The notes: generated by a model not told the origin, from the letters alone. A stretch of DNA of 64,000 bases from Fodinicurvata sediminis DSM 21159 (GCF_000420625.1 NZ_ATVH01000017.1:186001-250000), one strand, 5' to 3'; shown: positions 16,768-25,682, numbered from the stretch's first letter. A program made the numbers and translations.

Positions 16768-16841
16768 GGGCGTGGTCTCCCTCCTGATTCATTGCTTTCA
16801 GGAGAAGACTAGCAAAGATGACCCGGACATGCCTGCGCCTG

Positions 16842-18530
16842 TCAGTTCCGGCCGGGTTTCAGAAGGCCGCGGGTGATGACCTGGGCCTGGATCTCGGCGG
16901 CGCCCTCGAAGATGTTGAGGATGCGCGCATCGCAGAGCACGCGCGAGATCTTGTATTCCAGGGCATAGCCGTTGCCGCCGTGGATCTGCAGCGCGTTGTC
17001 GGCGTTGGCCCAGGCCACACGGGCGGCCAGCAACTTGGCCATGCCGGCCTCGATGTCGCATCGCCGGCCCGAATCCTTCTCGCGGGCGGCGGCAAGGGTC
17101 AGCTGTCGCGCCAGCATGGTTTCCACCGCCATCCAGGCGAGCTTTCCGGAGACGCGCGGGAACCCCAGGATGGCCTTGCCGAACTGCTTGCGCTCCTGGG
17201 CATAGGCCAGCCCCAGCTCCATGGCGTTCTGGGCGACCCCAACGGCCCGGGCGGCGGTCTGTATGCGCGCGGATTCAAAGGTGGCCATCAACTGCTTGAA
17301 GCCTTCGCCCTCGACCTCGCCCAGCAGATTGGCGGCCGGCACTTCGAAATCGTCGAAGGCGATTTCGTATTCCTTCATGCCGCGATAGCCCAGCACCTCG
17401 ATCTCGCCGCCACTCATGCCCCTGGCCGGGAAGGGATCTTCGTCGCTCCCGCGCGGCTTCTCGGCCAGGAACATGGACAGGCCGCGGTAACCCGGCTCGT
17501 CCGGATTGGTACGGGCCAGCAGGGTCATCATATCGGTCCGCGCGGCATGGGTGATCCAGGTCTTGTTGCCGGTGACGCGATAGACATCGCCGTTTCGCGT
17601 GGCGCGGGTGCGCAGGCTGCCCAGGTCCGAACCGATGTTGGGCTCGGTGAAGACGGCGGTGGGCAGGATCTCGCCTGAGGCGATGCGCGGCAGCCAGTGG
17701 TGCTTCTGTGCCTGGGTGCCGCCCAGGGTGATCAGTTCGGCGGCGATCTCCGAGCGCGTGCCCAGCGAGCCCAGGCCGATGTAGCCGCGGCTCAACTCCT
17801 CGGTCACCACGCACATGGCGGTCTTGCCCATACCGGTGCCGCCGTAGTCTTCGGACACCGTCAGGCCGAAGACGCCCAGGTCGGCCAGTTGCTGCACCAC
17901 TTCGAGCGGGATCAGGTCGTCCTTCAAGTGCCATTCGTGCGCGGCCTCGGCATGGGCATCGGCGAACTTGCGGAATTCGCCGGCGATCATGGCCTCGGTC
18001 TCGTCCAGACCGGGGGCGCCGAAATTGTCCTCGGCCAGGAAATCGGCGATGCGCGTGCGAACGGCAGCCGTGTGGCCCGACGAGCAGAGCTGTCTGACGG
18101 CGGGCGTCAGGAAAGCCTCGATCTCACTGTCGGCAAGGCCCAGGTCAGAGGGGCGCAGGATCTCCACCTGGCTGAGCGCGATGCCGCCCTTCAACTGGTT
18201 CAGGTATTCCCCGAAGGCGGCCTGTAACATCAGGGCTTCCAGTTCGCCCAGGCGACCCTCACCCTCCAGTCGCTCGGCCCAGTCCAGCAGTTCGCGCAAT
18301 GCGGCGACATAGGTTGCGAACCAGGCATAGCCGTGGGCGGCGAACTGCTCACGCTCCAGCAGGGCAGCGTCGGGCTTGCCCTCAGGGGCAACGCTTCGCG
18401 CCAGGGCGATCTTGGCGGCCTCAGAGAAGCTTTCAGCGGCCGCAAGGGCCTCGCGGCACAGCGTTGTCAGATTGTCGAGGAGGAGGCGCGCGTTGCCTGC
18501 TCCGGGGGAGGTGGATTGTGCCTGGCTCAA
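16842..18530 (-). CDS. mcd: (2S)-methylsuccinyl-CoA dehydrogenase
   Basis: 562 residues, much longer than ordinary acyl-CoA dehydrogenases (about 380-400). An extra N-terminal domain of about 150 residues (LLLDNLTTLCREALAAAESF onward) is typical of methylsuccinyl-CoA dehydrogenase. The FAD-dependent core follows: LGVFGLTVSEDYGGTGMGKTAM, TAVFTEPNIGSDLGSLRTRA, VTGNKTWITHAARTD, and the end block NALQIHGGNGYALEYKISR with RDARILNIFEGAAEIQ-like sequence. It oxidises (2S)-methylsuccinyl-CoA to mesaconyl-CoA in the ethylmalonyl-CoA pathway. The start is TTG at 18530 with AAGGGG ten bases upstream; no ATG nearby fits. It lies downstream of ccr with an 86-base gap holding a strong hairpin. Confidence 0.92.
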   Translation of the reverse strand: MSQAQSTSPGAGNARLLLDNLTTLCREALAAAESFSEAAKIALARSVAPEGKPDAALLEREQFAAHGYAWFATYVAALRELLDWAERLEGEGRLGELEALMLQAAFGEYLNQLKGGIALSQVEILRPSDLGLADSEIEAFLTPAVRQLCSSGHTAAVRTRIADFLAEDNFGAPGLDETEAMIAGEFRKFADAHAEAAHEWHLKDDLIPLEVVQQLADLGVFGLTVSEDYGGTGMGKTAMCVVTEELSRGYIGLGSLGTRSEIAAELITLGGTQAQKHHWLPRIASGEILPTAVFTEPNIGSDLGSLRTRATRNGDVYRVTGNKTWITHAARTDMMTLLARTNPDEPGYRGLSMFLAEKPRGSDEDPFPARGMSGGEIEVLGYRGMKEYEIAFDDFEVPAANLLGEVEGEGFKQLMATFESARIQTAARAVGVAQNAMELGLAYAQERKQFGKAILGFPRVSGKLAWMAVETMLARQLTLAAAREKDSGRRCDIEAGMAKLLAARVAWANADNALQIHGGNGYALEYKISRVLCDARILNIFEGAAEIQAQVITRGLLKPGRN

Positions 18531-18584
18531 GGTTGCAACCCCTTATCCTGCCTGAAGAGTCGGCACCAGTTATGGCCGCTCGAG

Positions 18585-18609
18585 CCGGGCCAGGCAAGGC
18601 CTGGCCCGG
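18585..18609 (-). other. GC-rich intercistronic hairpin between ccr and mcd
   Basis: CCGGGCCAGGC (18585-18595) and GCCTGGCCCGG (18599-18609) form a perfect 11-bp stem with a three-base loop, eight bases past the ccr stop. No T-run follows in the direction of transcription, so it is better read as an mRNA-stabilising or processing hairpin that could set different amounts of ccr and mcd message than as a simple terminator. Confidence 0.6.
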
Positions 18610-18616
18610 AAGGGAC

Positions 18617-19897
18617 TCACGCCTCGACGGCGTCCTCGATGGTGCGCAGTCCGGGGCGCTTGGCCTGGACCAGGACCGCCATGTTGCCGGGCTTGTGCTG
18701 GTTGTTCATCATCTTGGTGTGGGCCAGCGGAATGTCGTTCCAGGCGAAGACCTCACTCATGCAGGGGTCGATGCGCCGTTCGATCACCAGACGGTTGGCC
18801 TGGCTGGCCTGTTTCAGGTTGGCGAAATGGCTGCCCTGGATGCGTTTCTGCCGCATCCAGACGAAGCGGGCATCCATGGTCAGGTTGTAGCCGGTGGTGC
18901 CGGCACAGAAGACCACCATGCCGCCACGCTTCACCACGAAGCAGGAGACCGGGAAGGTCTGCTCGCCCGGGTGCTCGAAGACGAAGTCCACGTCATTGCC
19001 CTTGCCGGTGTGTTCCCAGATCGCTTTGCCGAACTTGCGCACCTCCTTCATGTAATCGCCGAAGTCGTCGCCGTTGACGTCGGGCAGGCGGCCCCAGCAG
19101 TTGAAGTCCTTGCGGTTGATGACGCCGCGCGCGCCCAGGCCCATGACAAAGTCGTGCTTTGTCTCATCGGAGATGACTCCCAGAGCGTTGGCGCCGCCGG
19201 TGGCGATCAGCTGTATGGCCATGGAGCCCAAACCGCCCGAGGCGCCCCAGACCAGGACATTGTGACCGGGCCTGAGGATGTGCGGGCGATGGCCGTAGAG
19301 CATGCGATAGGCGGTGGCGAGCGTAAGCGTGTAGCAGCCGCCCTCCTCCCAGGTCAGGTGCTTCGGACGCGGCATGAGCTGTCGGTCCTGGACGCGGCAG
19401 AACTGGGCGAAGGAGCCGTCCGGCGTCTCGTAGCCCCAGATGCGCTGGGAGGGCGAGAACATGGGATCGCCGCCATTGCATTCCTCGTCGTCGCCGTCGT
19501 CCTGGTTGCAGTGGATCACGACCTCGTCGCCCACCTTCCAGCGCTTGACCGCCGTACCAACGGCCCAGACGACGCCCGAGGCGTCCGAACCGGCCACATG
19601 GTAGTCGGCGCCGTGCACGTCGAAGACGGACATCGGCTGCCCCAGGGCCGCCCAGACGCCGTTGTAGTTCACCCCCGCGGCCATCACCATGACCAGGACG
19701 TCGTGGCTGTCCAGTTCGGGAATGTCGACGACTTCCTGCTGCATGGCGCTTTCCGGTTCGCCATGGCGTTCACGCCGTATGGCCCAGGCGTACATCTTCT
19801 TGGGCACATGGCCCAGCGGTGGGATTTCGCCCACTTCGTAGAGATCCTTGGCTTCCTGTCCGGGGCGGATCTGCACCACTTCGGCAGTGCTGTTCAT
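18617..19897 (-). CDS. ccr: Crotonyl-CoA carboxylase/reductase
   Basis: 426 residues from the ATG at 19897, chosen because AAGGAGG precedes it by six bases; an ATG at 19960 lacks this. The medium-chain dehydrogenase fold has the NADPH motif VLVWGASGGLGSMAIQL (glycines at 218-224) and PLGHVPKKMYAWAIRRERHG at the N-terminus, a Ccr hallmark. AWTIATAYRMLYGH-like sequence (TLATAYRMLYGHRPHILRPG) and DFVFEHPGEQTFPVSCFVVKRGG follow. It reductively carboxylates crotonyl-CoA to (2S)-ethylmalonyl-CoA, the key step of the ethylmalonyl-CoA pathway. It is transcribed with mcd and diverges from ecm. An ordinary zinc alcohol dehydrogenase is unlikely given the whole-length match to Ccr. Confidence 0.95.
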   Translation of the reverse strand: MNSTAEVVQIRPGQEAKDLYEVGEIPPLGHVPKKMYAWAIRRERHGEPESAMQQEVVDIPELDSHDVLVMVMAAGVNYNGVWAALGQPMSVFDVHGADYHVAGSDASGVVWAVGTAVKRWKVGDEVVIHCNQDDGDDEECNGGDPMFSPSQRIWGYETPDGSFAQFCRVQDRQLMPRPKHLTWEEGGCYTLTLATAYRMLYGHRPHILRPGHNVLVWGASGGLGSMAIQLIATGGANALGVISDETKHDFVMGLGARGVINRKDFNCWGRLPDVNGDDFGDYMKEVRKFGKAIWEHTGKGNDVDFVFEHPGEQTFPVSCFVVKRGGMVVFCAGTTGYNLTMDARFVWMRQKRIQGSHFANLKQASQANRLVIERRIDPCMSEVFAWNDIPLAHTKMMNNQHKPGNMAVLVQAKRPGLRTIEDAVEA

Positions 19898-19981
19898 GAC
19901 GGCCTCCTTGCTCCTGTCCATTTCTGCGGGGCCGGCTTTTTGCGCCGGTTGTTTTTGCATCAGCTAACTACAACGATTTAT

Positions 19982-19998
19982 TTTTTGCAATGCAAAAA
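19982..19998. promoter_or_regulatory. Palindromic operator-like site between ccr and ecm
   Basis: TTTTTGC-AAT-GCAAAAA is a perfect 7-bp inverted repeat with a 3-base spacer, about 85 bases from the ccr start and 97 bases from the ecm start, near the middle of the divergent region. TTGC-N3-GCAA matches the TGC-N3-4-GCA type of site described for PhaR of polyhydroxybutyrate metabolism, and TTTGCAA-like words are also used by short-chain acyl-CoA regulators (PccR/RamB group). Which protein binds is inference. Confidence 0.65.
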
Positions 19999-20094
19999 GA
20001 TAGTATGTTACGAATGAATCAATGCACGGGTAATTTCATAACGTTTTATAAGATATAACAGAAATAACAGAGAAATTCCGAAGGGAGGCGGGGT

Positions 20095-22104
20095 GTGACT
20101 CAGTCAGAAGAGAGTGCAGCGCAACATAAGCAGCCCAGACGCGATCGCCCCTGGCTGTTCCGGACCTACGCCGGTCATTCCTCGGCGCGCGCCTCCAACG
20201 CGCTCTACCGCAGCAACCTGGCCAAGGGGCAGACCGGCCTGTCGGTCGCCTTCGATCTGCCAACCCAGACGGGCTATGACAGCGATCACCCGCTTGCCCT
20301 GGGCGAGGTGGGCAAGGTCGGTGTGCCTGTCTGTCACCTGGGAGACATGGAGGCGCTGTTCGACGGCATCCCCCTGGACCAGATGAACACTTCCATGACC
20401 ATCAATGCCACGGCGCCCTGGCTTTTGGCGCTCTATATCGCAGCCGCCGAGCGGCAGGGTGCGGATCGGGCAGCGCTGACCGGGACGGTCCAGAACGATG
20501 TCATCAAGGAATACCTTTCGCGCGGCACATACATGCTGCCACCCGCGCCCTCGCTGAAGCTGACCACGGACGTCATCGCCTTTGCCTATCGCGAGCTGCC
20601 ACGCTGGAACCCCATGAACGTCTGCAGCTACCACCTGCAGGAAGCCGGTGCCACGCCCCAGCAGGAACTGGCCTATGCGCTGACTACGGCAACAGCTGTC
20701 CTCGACAGCCTGCGCGATGGCGGACAGGTGCCGGACGCCGATTTCCCGCGCGTGGTCGGGCGTCTGTCCTTCTTCGTGAATGCCGGTATCCGTTTCGTCA
20801 CGGAACTCTGCAAGATGCGCGCTTTCGTGCAGCTTTGGGACGAGATCTGTCGCGAGCGCTACGGCATAGAGGAGGAGAAGTACCGGCGATTCCGCTATGG
20901 CGTGCAGGTGAACTCGCTGGGCCTGACCGAGCAACAGCCCGAGAACAACGTCTATCGTATCCTGCTGGAGACGCTGTCCGTCGTGCTGTCCAAGGACGCA
21001 CGCGCACGTGCCGTGCAACTGCCGGCCTGGAACGAGGCGCTGGGCCTGCCGCGCGCCTGGGACCAGCAGTGGAGCCTGCGCCTGCAGCAGATCCTGGCCT
21101 TTGAGACCGACCTGCTGGAGCATGAGGACATCTTCACGGGCAATCCCGTGATCGAACAGAAGGTGGCGGGCCTCATGGAGGAGGCCAGGACCGAGATGGC
21201 GCGTGTGGCCGAGCGCGGCGGAGTCGTTGCGGCGGTGGAAAGCGGCTATATCAAGGAGCGCCTGGTGGACAGCGCCTCACGGCGCTTCGCCGCCGTCGAG
21301 AGCGGTGAGCTGCCGGTGGTTGGCGTCAACTGCTATCAAGAAAGCGAGCCCTCGCCACTGACGGCCGGTGAGGGCGGCTACCTGCAATCGGATCCGCAGG
21401 CCGAGACGGAACAGGTGGCCGCCCTGGCGGCCTGGCGCCAGCAGCGCGACGGGCAGAAGGCAGCAGAGGCGCTGGCCGAATTGGAAGCAGCGGCGCGGGA
21501 CGGCCGGAACATCATGGAGCCCTCCATTGCCTGTGCCCATGCGGGGGTGACCACGGGCGAGTGGGGAGAGGCCCTGCGCCGTGTCTTCGGGGAGTATCGT
21601 GCGCCGACCGGCCTGGGCCGTGGGCGTGACATCTCGGCAGCGGAGCAGGAGCGCTTGGCGGAGTTGTGCCGCCGCGTCGAGGCTCTGTCCGAACAACTGG
21701 GGTGCCGACCCAAGATGCTGGTGGGCAAGCCGGGGCTGGACGGGCATTCCAATGGCGCCGAGCAGATTGCCGTGCGGGCGCGCGATGCCGGCTTCGAGGT
21801 GGTCTACGAAGGCATCCGCCTGACCCCGGCACAGATCGCCAATGCAGCACTGGAGGAAGGCGTGCATGTCATCGGCCTGTCGATCCTCTCGGGCAGTCAT
21901 CTGGCCCTGGTGTCGGCGGTGCGTGAGCGCCTGAAGGCTGATGGATTGGAGGATCTGCCCCTGGTCGTGGGGGGCATTATTCCCGAAGCCGATGCAAAGC
22001 GTCTGGAAGAGGCGGGCGCTGCTGCCGTCTTCACGCCCAAGGATTACGAGCTGACCCCCATTCTTGCCCGGATTGTTGACCTGGTGGAACAGGAGCTTGC
22101 ATAG
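20095..22104 (+). CDS. ecm: (2R)-ethylmalonyl-CoA mutase, coenzyme B12-dependent
   Basis: 669 residues from GTG 20095 with AAGGGAGGCGGGG upstream. The substrate-binding TIM barrel begins PWLFRTYAGHSSARASNALYRSNLAKGQTGLSVAFDLPTQ-like sequence and contains TISMTINATAPW-type sequence (MNTSMTINATAPWLLALY). The C-terminal cobalamin domain carries DGHSNG, with the DxHxxG ligand residues Asp549, His551 and Gly554, and ends in a Rossmann-like fold (LPLVVGGIIPEADAKRLEE). It belongs to the methylmalonyl-CoA mutase superfamily; the single-chain length and proximity to ccr and mcd point to ethylmalonyl-CoA mutase, which makes methylsuccinyl-CoA. It diverges from ccr across a 197-base control region. Confidence 0.93.
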   Translation: MTQSEESAAQHKQPRRDRPWLFRTYAGHSSARASNALYRSNLAKGQTGLSVAFDLPTQTGYDSDHPLALGEVGKVGVPVCHLGDMEALFDGIPLDQMNTSMTINATAPWLLALYIAAAERQGADRAALTGTVQNDVIKEYLSRGTYMLPPAPSLKLTTDVIAFAYRELPRWNPMNVCSYHLQEAGATPQQELAYALTTATAVLDSLRDGGQVPDADFPRVVGRLSFFVNAGIRFVTELCKMRAFVQLWDEICRERYGIEEEKYRRFRYGVQVNSLGLTEQQPENNVYRILLETLSVVLSKDARARAVQLPAWNEALGLPRAWDQQWSLRLQQILAFETDLLEHEDIFTGNPVIEQKVAGLMEEARTEMARVAERGGVVAAVESGYIKERLVDSASRRFAAVESGELPVVGVNCYQESEPSPLTAGEGGYLQSDPQAETEQVAALAAWRQQRDGQKAAEALAELEAAARDGRNIMEPSIACAHAGVTTGEWGEALRRVFGEYRAPTGLGRGRDISAAEQERLAELCRRVEALSEQLGCRPKMLVGKPGLDGHSNGAEQIAVRARDAGFEVVYEGIRLTPAQIANAALEEGVHVIGLSILSGSHLALVSAVRERLKADGLEDLPLVVGGIIPEADAKRLEEAGAAAVFTPKDYELTPILARIVDLVEQELA

Positions 22105-22169
22105 TCTTTAGGGCATTTGCCCCTGGCAAAACGCTGAGGAAGGACTACCTTCTCAGCAGGAAGGGTGCC

Positions 22170-23273
22170 ATGTCCGCAGACGTCGAATTCCAACGCTATC
22201 ATCCCGTCCAGCGTGCCTTGCACTGGCTGCTGGCCCTGGCTCTGATCGGGCAGGGACTCTTCGGTCTGTACATGGTCTCCATGGACAACTCTCCGCAGAA
22301 GATCGAATTCTACAATCTGCACAAGTCTGTTGGCCTGACAATTCTGGTCCTGGTGATCCTGCGCCTGATCTGGCGCTGGCGCCATCCGCCTCCGCCTCTT
22401 CCGGCAGGCATGCCGAACTGGGAAAGGATGGCCGCGCGCGTCAGTCATTTCCTGCTCTATTGCCTGATGCTTGCCATGCCGGCCAGCGGTCTGGTGATCG
22501 GTTTTGCCTCGGGTTTTCCAACCGTCGTCTATGGCCTTTTCAACCTGCCCAGCCCCATCGCGGCCAACGAGGAATTGATGCATACTATGTCCGCCGTACA
22601 TTTCTATCTCGCCGCCGCCCTGTTGCTGGTGGTGCTGGTCCATGCCGCCGCCGCGCTGCGCCATCACTTCCTGCTGAAGGACACGGTCCTGCGGCGCATG
22701 TTGCCGGCGCTTGCAGCTGGCCTCCTGTCCGTCGCGCTGTTGCCGGCCGCGGCTGAGGCCACGGACTGGCAGACCGATTACGAGGAAAGCCGCTTGGCCT
22801 TCATCGGCAGCCAGTCGGGGGATAGCTTCGAGGGGGTTTTCGAGGAATTCGAGGCCGACATCCGTTTCGATCCAGAAGACCTGGAAGATTCCAGAGTTGA
22901 GGTGACGATCGAAACCGCCTCGGTGAACAGCGGCTCGGGACAGAGGGACAGTTCCATACGCGATGAAGGGCTGCTGGACGTCGAAAGCTATCCGCAAGCG
23001 CGCTTCCTGGCCGAGACTTTCCGTGAAACCGGCGATGGCGCATACGAGGCGGAGGGCGAACTGACCCTGCGCGATACGACACGTGACGTGGTCCTGCCCT
23101 TTACACTGGAGATCGAGGGTGAAGGCGAGGAGCGGACAGCCCGCGCCGAAGGTGAGCTGGCCATCAATCGACTGGACTATGGCGTGGGGCAGGGCCAGTG
23201 GGAAGACACCTCCCAGGTCGGTGCCGAGATCATCATCCAGTTTGTCCTGCATGCCGAAGCGTCCGGAGCCTGA
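22170..23273 (+). CDS. Cytochrome b561 - YceI fusion protein
   Basis: 367 residues in one uninterrupted frame. Residues 1-170 are a four-helix cytochrome b561 with haem-ligand histidines His18, His51, His144 and His158 (HWLLALALIGQ, YNLHKSVGL, SAVHFYLAAALLLVVLVHA). Residues 196-365 are a YceI lipid-binding-like beta barrel (TDWQTDYEESRLAFIGSQSGDSFEGVF ... RDVVLPFTLEIEGEG). Between them, residues 176-196 (MLPALAAGLLSVALLPAAAEA) look like a signal peptide ending in AxA, so the fusion could export the YceI domain as a fifth membrane segment or be cut there. The pair is often encoded by adjacent genes; b561 transfers electrons from quinol, and YceI probably binds an isoprenoid such as a quinone. 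It follows ecm by 65 bases. Confidence 0.9.
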   Translation: MSADVEFQRYHPVQRALHWLLALALIGQGLFGLYMVSMDNSPQKIEFYNLHKSVGLTILVLVILRLIWRWRHPPPPLPAGMPNWERMAARVSHFLLYCLMLAMPASGLVIGFASGFPTVVYGLFNLPSPIAANEELMHTMSAVHFYLAAALLLVVLVHAAAALRHHFLLKDTVLRRMLPALAAGLLSVALLPAAAEATDWQTDYEESRLAFIGSQSGDSFEGVFEEFEADIRFDPEDLEDSRVEVTIETASVNSGSGQRDSSIRDEGLLDVESYPQARFLAETFRETGDGAYEAEGELTLRDTTRDVVLPFTLEIEGEGEERTARAEGELAINRLDYGVGQGQWEDTSQVGAEIIIQFVLHAEASGA

Positions 23274-23323
23274 GCCTCTACCTGGCTTGTGGCGCCCGTG
23301 TTGACGGAAATGGGGGCGTGGCT

Positions 23324-23351
23324 TTGCAGGCACGTCTACATGTGGTAGCGT
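23324..23351 (+). promoter_or_regulatory. Possible promoter of rpiB
   Basis: TTGCAG (23324-23329) and TAGCGT (23346-23351) are separated by 16 bases and lie 28 bases upstream of the rpiB ATG. The -10 is weak, so this is only a plausible vegetative promoter for the rpiB-glyA-nrdR-rib cluster. Confidence 0.35.
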
Positions 23352-23379
23352 CCGGCACCTTCCTGAGGAACAGCGGAAC

Positions 23380-23820
23380 ATGTCGCGCGAAACTATAGCA
23401 CTAGCCTCCGACCATGCCGGTTACGGGCTGAAAAGCCTGTTGGCAGAAGAAATTGTCAAGCTGGGCCACACTGTCCTGGATCTGGGTACCGACTCGGAGG
23501 AGTCGGTGGACTATCCAGATTATGGGCGGGCCATGGCCGAAGCCATCGCCGAAGGACGCGTGAAGCGCGGTGTGATCGTGTGTGGCACTGGCATCGGTAT
23601 TTCCATGGCAGCCAACCGCAATCCGGCCGTTCGGGCGGCACTCTGTTCCGACGAAACCTCTGCACGGCTGGCGCGCCAGCACAATGATGCCAATGTCCTG
23701 GCACTGGGTGCGCGCCTGGTTGGCGAAGAGGTTGCAAAGGCCTGCCTCAAGGTTTTTCTTGAGACGGAGTTCGAGGGAGGCCGGCACCAACGGCGCGTCG
23801 ACAAGCTGGGGCAAGCCTAG
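23380..23820 (+). CDS. rpiB: Ribose 5-phosphate isomerase B
   Basis: 146 residues. RpiB/LacAB fold: [20 protein letters not shown], the active-site block [51 protein letters not shown] (catalytic Cys and His regions intact), and the C-terminal helix [13 protein letters not shown]. It interconverts ribose 5-phosphate and ribulose 5-phosphate in the pentose phosphate pathway, the latter also being the substrate of DHBP synthase in riboflavin synthesis encoded in the same cluster. Length is normal. It is first in the run rpiB-glyA-nrdR-ribD, with glyA 53 bases downstream. Confidence 0.95.
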   Translation: MSRETIALASDHAGYGLKSLLAEEIVKLGHTVLDLGTDSEESVDYPDYGRAMAEAIAEGRVKRGVIVCGTGIGISMAANRNPAVRAALCSDETSARLARQHNDANVLALGARLVGEEVAKACLKVFLETEFEGGRHQRRVDKLGQA

Positions 23821-23873
23821 GCTGTCCGCGCCCTTCACTTCATTCCGACAACAACGTCGAGGACCCTGAGAAC

Positions 23874-25187
23874 ATGACTGCAGAAGCTGCAAAGTCCGCC
23901 ATGACCGAAGACAACTTTTTCACCGCGGGACTGAGCGAGAGCGACTCCGACCTGGCGAAGGCCATCCAGGATGAGCTGGGGCGCCAGCAGAACCAGATCG
24001 AACTGATCGCCTCCGAAAACATCGTCTCGCGCGCCGTGCTGGAGGCCCAGGGCACCGTTCTGACCAACAAGTACGCAGAAGGCTATCCCGGGCGCCGCTA
24101 CTACGGTGGCTGCGAGCATGTGGACGTGGTCGAGAAACTGGCCATCGAGCGAGCCAAGAAACTCTTTGGCTGCAGCTTCGCCAATGTCCAGCCGCATTCC
24201 GGCGCCCAGGCCAACCAGGCGGTCTTCCTAGCTCTGTTGAAGCCGGGGGACACCTTCATGGGCCTGTCGCTGTCGGCTGGCGGTCACCTGACCCACGGAG
24301 CAGCGCCAAACCTGTCAGGCAAGTGGTTCGAGCCCGTCCAGTACGGTGTGCGCCGCGAAGATGGCCTGATGGATTTCGATGAGATCGCGCGCTTGGCCCG
24401 CGAGCACAAGCCGAAGATGATCATCACAGGCGGGTCAGCCTATCCGCGCCACATCGACTTTGAACGCTTCCGTGAAATTGCGGACGAGGTGGGCGCGCTG
24501 TTCATGGTGGACATGGCGCACTTTGCCGGCCTTGTGGCTGCCGGGGTGCACCCCAGCCCGCTGCCCCATGCCGACGTGGTGACCACCACCACGCACAAGA
24601 CGCTGCGCGGTGCGCGCGGCGGGATGGTGCTGAGCAATAGCGAGGAGATCGGCAAGAAGATCAACTCCGCCGTCTTCCCGGGCCTGCAGGGCGGGCCCCT
24701 GATGCATGCCATCGCCGGCAAGGCCGTGGCCTTCGGTGAAGCGTTGCAGCCGTCCTTCAAGTCCTATGCAGCACAGGTCGTGGAGAATGCCCAGGTCCTG
24801 GCCGAGACCCTGAAGAGCGGGGGCCTGGACATCGTCACGGGCGGCACCGATACCCACGTGGTCCTGGTGGACCTGCGGCCGAAAGGCTTGACCGGCAATA
24901 TTGCCGAAGTGACCCTGGATAAGGCCGGCATCACCTGCAACAAGAACGGTGTCCCCTTCGATCCTGAGAAACCGGCGGTGACGTCCGGCATCCGTCTTGG
25001 GACCCCAGCCGGCACGACCCGCGGTTTCGGCGCAGAGGAATTCCGCCAGGTTGGCCAGATGATCGTCGAGGTCCTTGACGAACTGGCCGTCAATCGCGAG
25101 GACAACAGCAAGGCCGAGAAGGCCGTCTATGAAAAGGTTCGGGCGCTGTGCCAGCGCTTTCCCATCTATCCGGACCTGATCGACTAG
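23874..25187 (+). CDS. glyA: Serine hydroxymethyltransferase
   Basis: 437 residues. Fold-type I PLP enzyme with the Schiff-base lysine in [21 protein letters not shown]. Other landmarks are [38 protein letters not shown] and [18 protein letters not shown]. It interconverts serine and glycine while charging tetrahydrofolate with a one-carbon unit. The ATG at 23874 is used; an in-frame ATG at 23895 would also fit the family length. The gene order rpiB-glyA-nrdR is common in Alphaproteobacteria. In an organism with the ethylmalonyl-CoA pathway it may also feed glycine-derived carbon, though that is inference. Confidence 0.97.
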   Translation: MTAEAAKSAMTEDNFFTAGLSESDSDLAKAIQDELGRQQNQIELIASENIVSRAVLEAQGTVLTNKYAEGYPGRRYYGGCEHVDVVEKLAIERAKKLFGCSFANVQPHSGAQANQAVFLALLKPGDTFMGLSLSAGGHLTHGAAPNLSGKWFEPVQYGVRREDGLMDFDEIARLAREHKPKMIITGGSAYPRHIDFERFREIADEVGALFMVDMAHFAGLVAAGVHPSPLPHADVVTTTTHKTLRGARGGMVLSNSEEIGKKINSAVFPGLQGGPLMHAIAGKAVAFGEALQPSFKSYAAQVVENAQVLAETLKSGGLDIVTGGTDTHVVLVDLRPKGLTGNIAEVTLDKAGITCNKNGVPFDPEKPAVTSGIRLGTPAGTTRGFGAEEFRQVGQMIVEVLDELAVNREDNSKAEKAVYEKVRALCQRFPIYPDLID

Positions 25188-25220
25188 ACCCACCGCGGGA
25201 CTTGGCAGGGGTAGAAGACA

Positions 25221-25682
25221 ATGCGCTGTCCGTTTTGCAGTCATGAAGACACACAGGTTAAGGACTCCCGTCCAACGGAAGACAGTTCCGCGATACGGCG
25301 GCGTCGTCTCTGCCCCAACTGCGGGGCGCGTTTCACCACCTTCGAGCGGGTCCAGCTTCGCGAGCTGACGGTGGTCAAGTCCGATGGCAAGCGCCAGCCC
25401 TTCGATCGGGACAAGTTGATGCGTTCCATGCAGATCGCCTTGCAGAAACGTCCCGTGGATGCCGAGCGCCTGGAACGCGTCGTGAACGGGATCGTGCGGC
25501 GTCTGGAAAGCTCGGGCGAGAGCGAGATTCCCAGCAAGGTCGTCGGTGAAATGGTCATGGATGCCCTTGCTTCGCTGGATGGTGTCGCCTACGTGCGCTT
25601 TGCCTCGGTTTACAGGAATTTCCGCGAGGCGAGTGATTTCGGCGAGTTCGTAGGCAAGATCGGTGGCGACGGCGATATCTGA
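25221..25682 (+). CDS. nrdR: Transcriptional repressor NrdR
   Basis: 153 residues. The zinc ribbon has two CxxC pairs, [17 protein letters not shown] and [17 protein letters not shown], followed by the ATP-cone domain [31 protein letters not shown]. NrdR represses ribonucleotide reductase genes when the ATP-cone is loaded with dATP/ATP. Length is normal. The start is ATG 25221 with GGGGTAG upstream. The 3' end overlaps ribD by 20 bases, so translation is likely coupled. The location next to glyA and rib genes is standard and does not imply it regulates them. Confidence 0.96.
   Translation: MRCPFCSHEDTQVKDSRPTEDSSAIRRRRLCPNCGARFTTFERVQLRELTVVKSDGKRQPFDRDKLMRSMQIALQKRPVDAERLERVVNGIVRRLESSGESEIPSKVVGEMVMDALASLDGVAYVRFASVYRNFREASDFGEFVGKIGGDGDI

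Noticed and set aside
18299-20017. Long plus-strand open frame of 572 codons across mcd and ccr
   Set aside because: It runs opposite two well-recognised genes and crosses their intergenic hairpin; its composition is that of a shadow frame.
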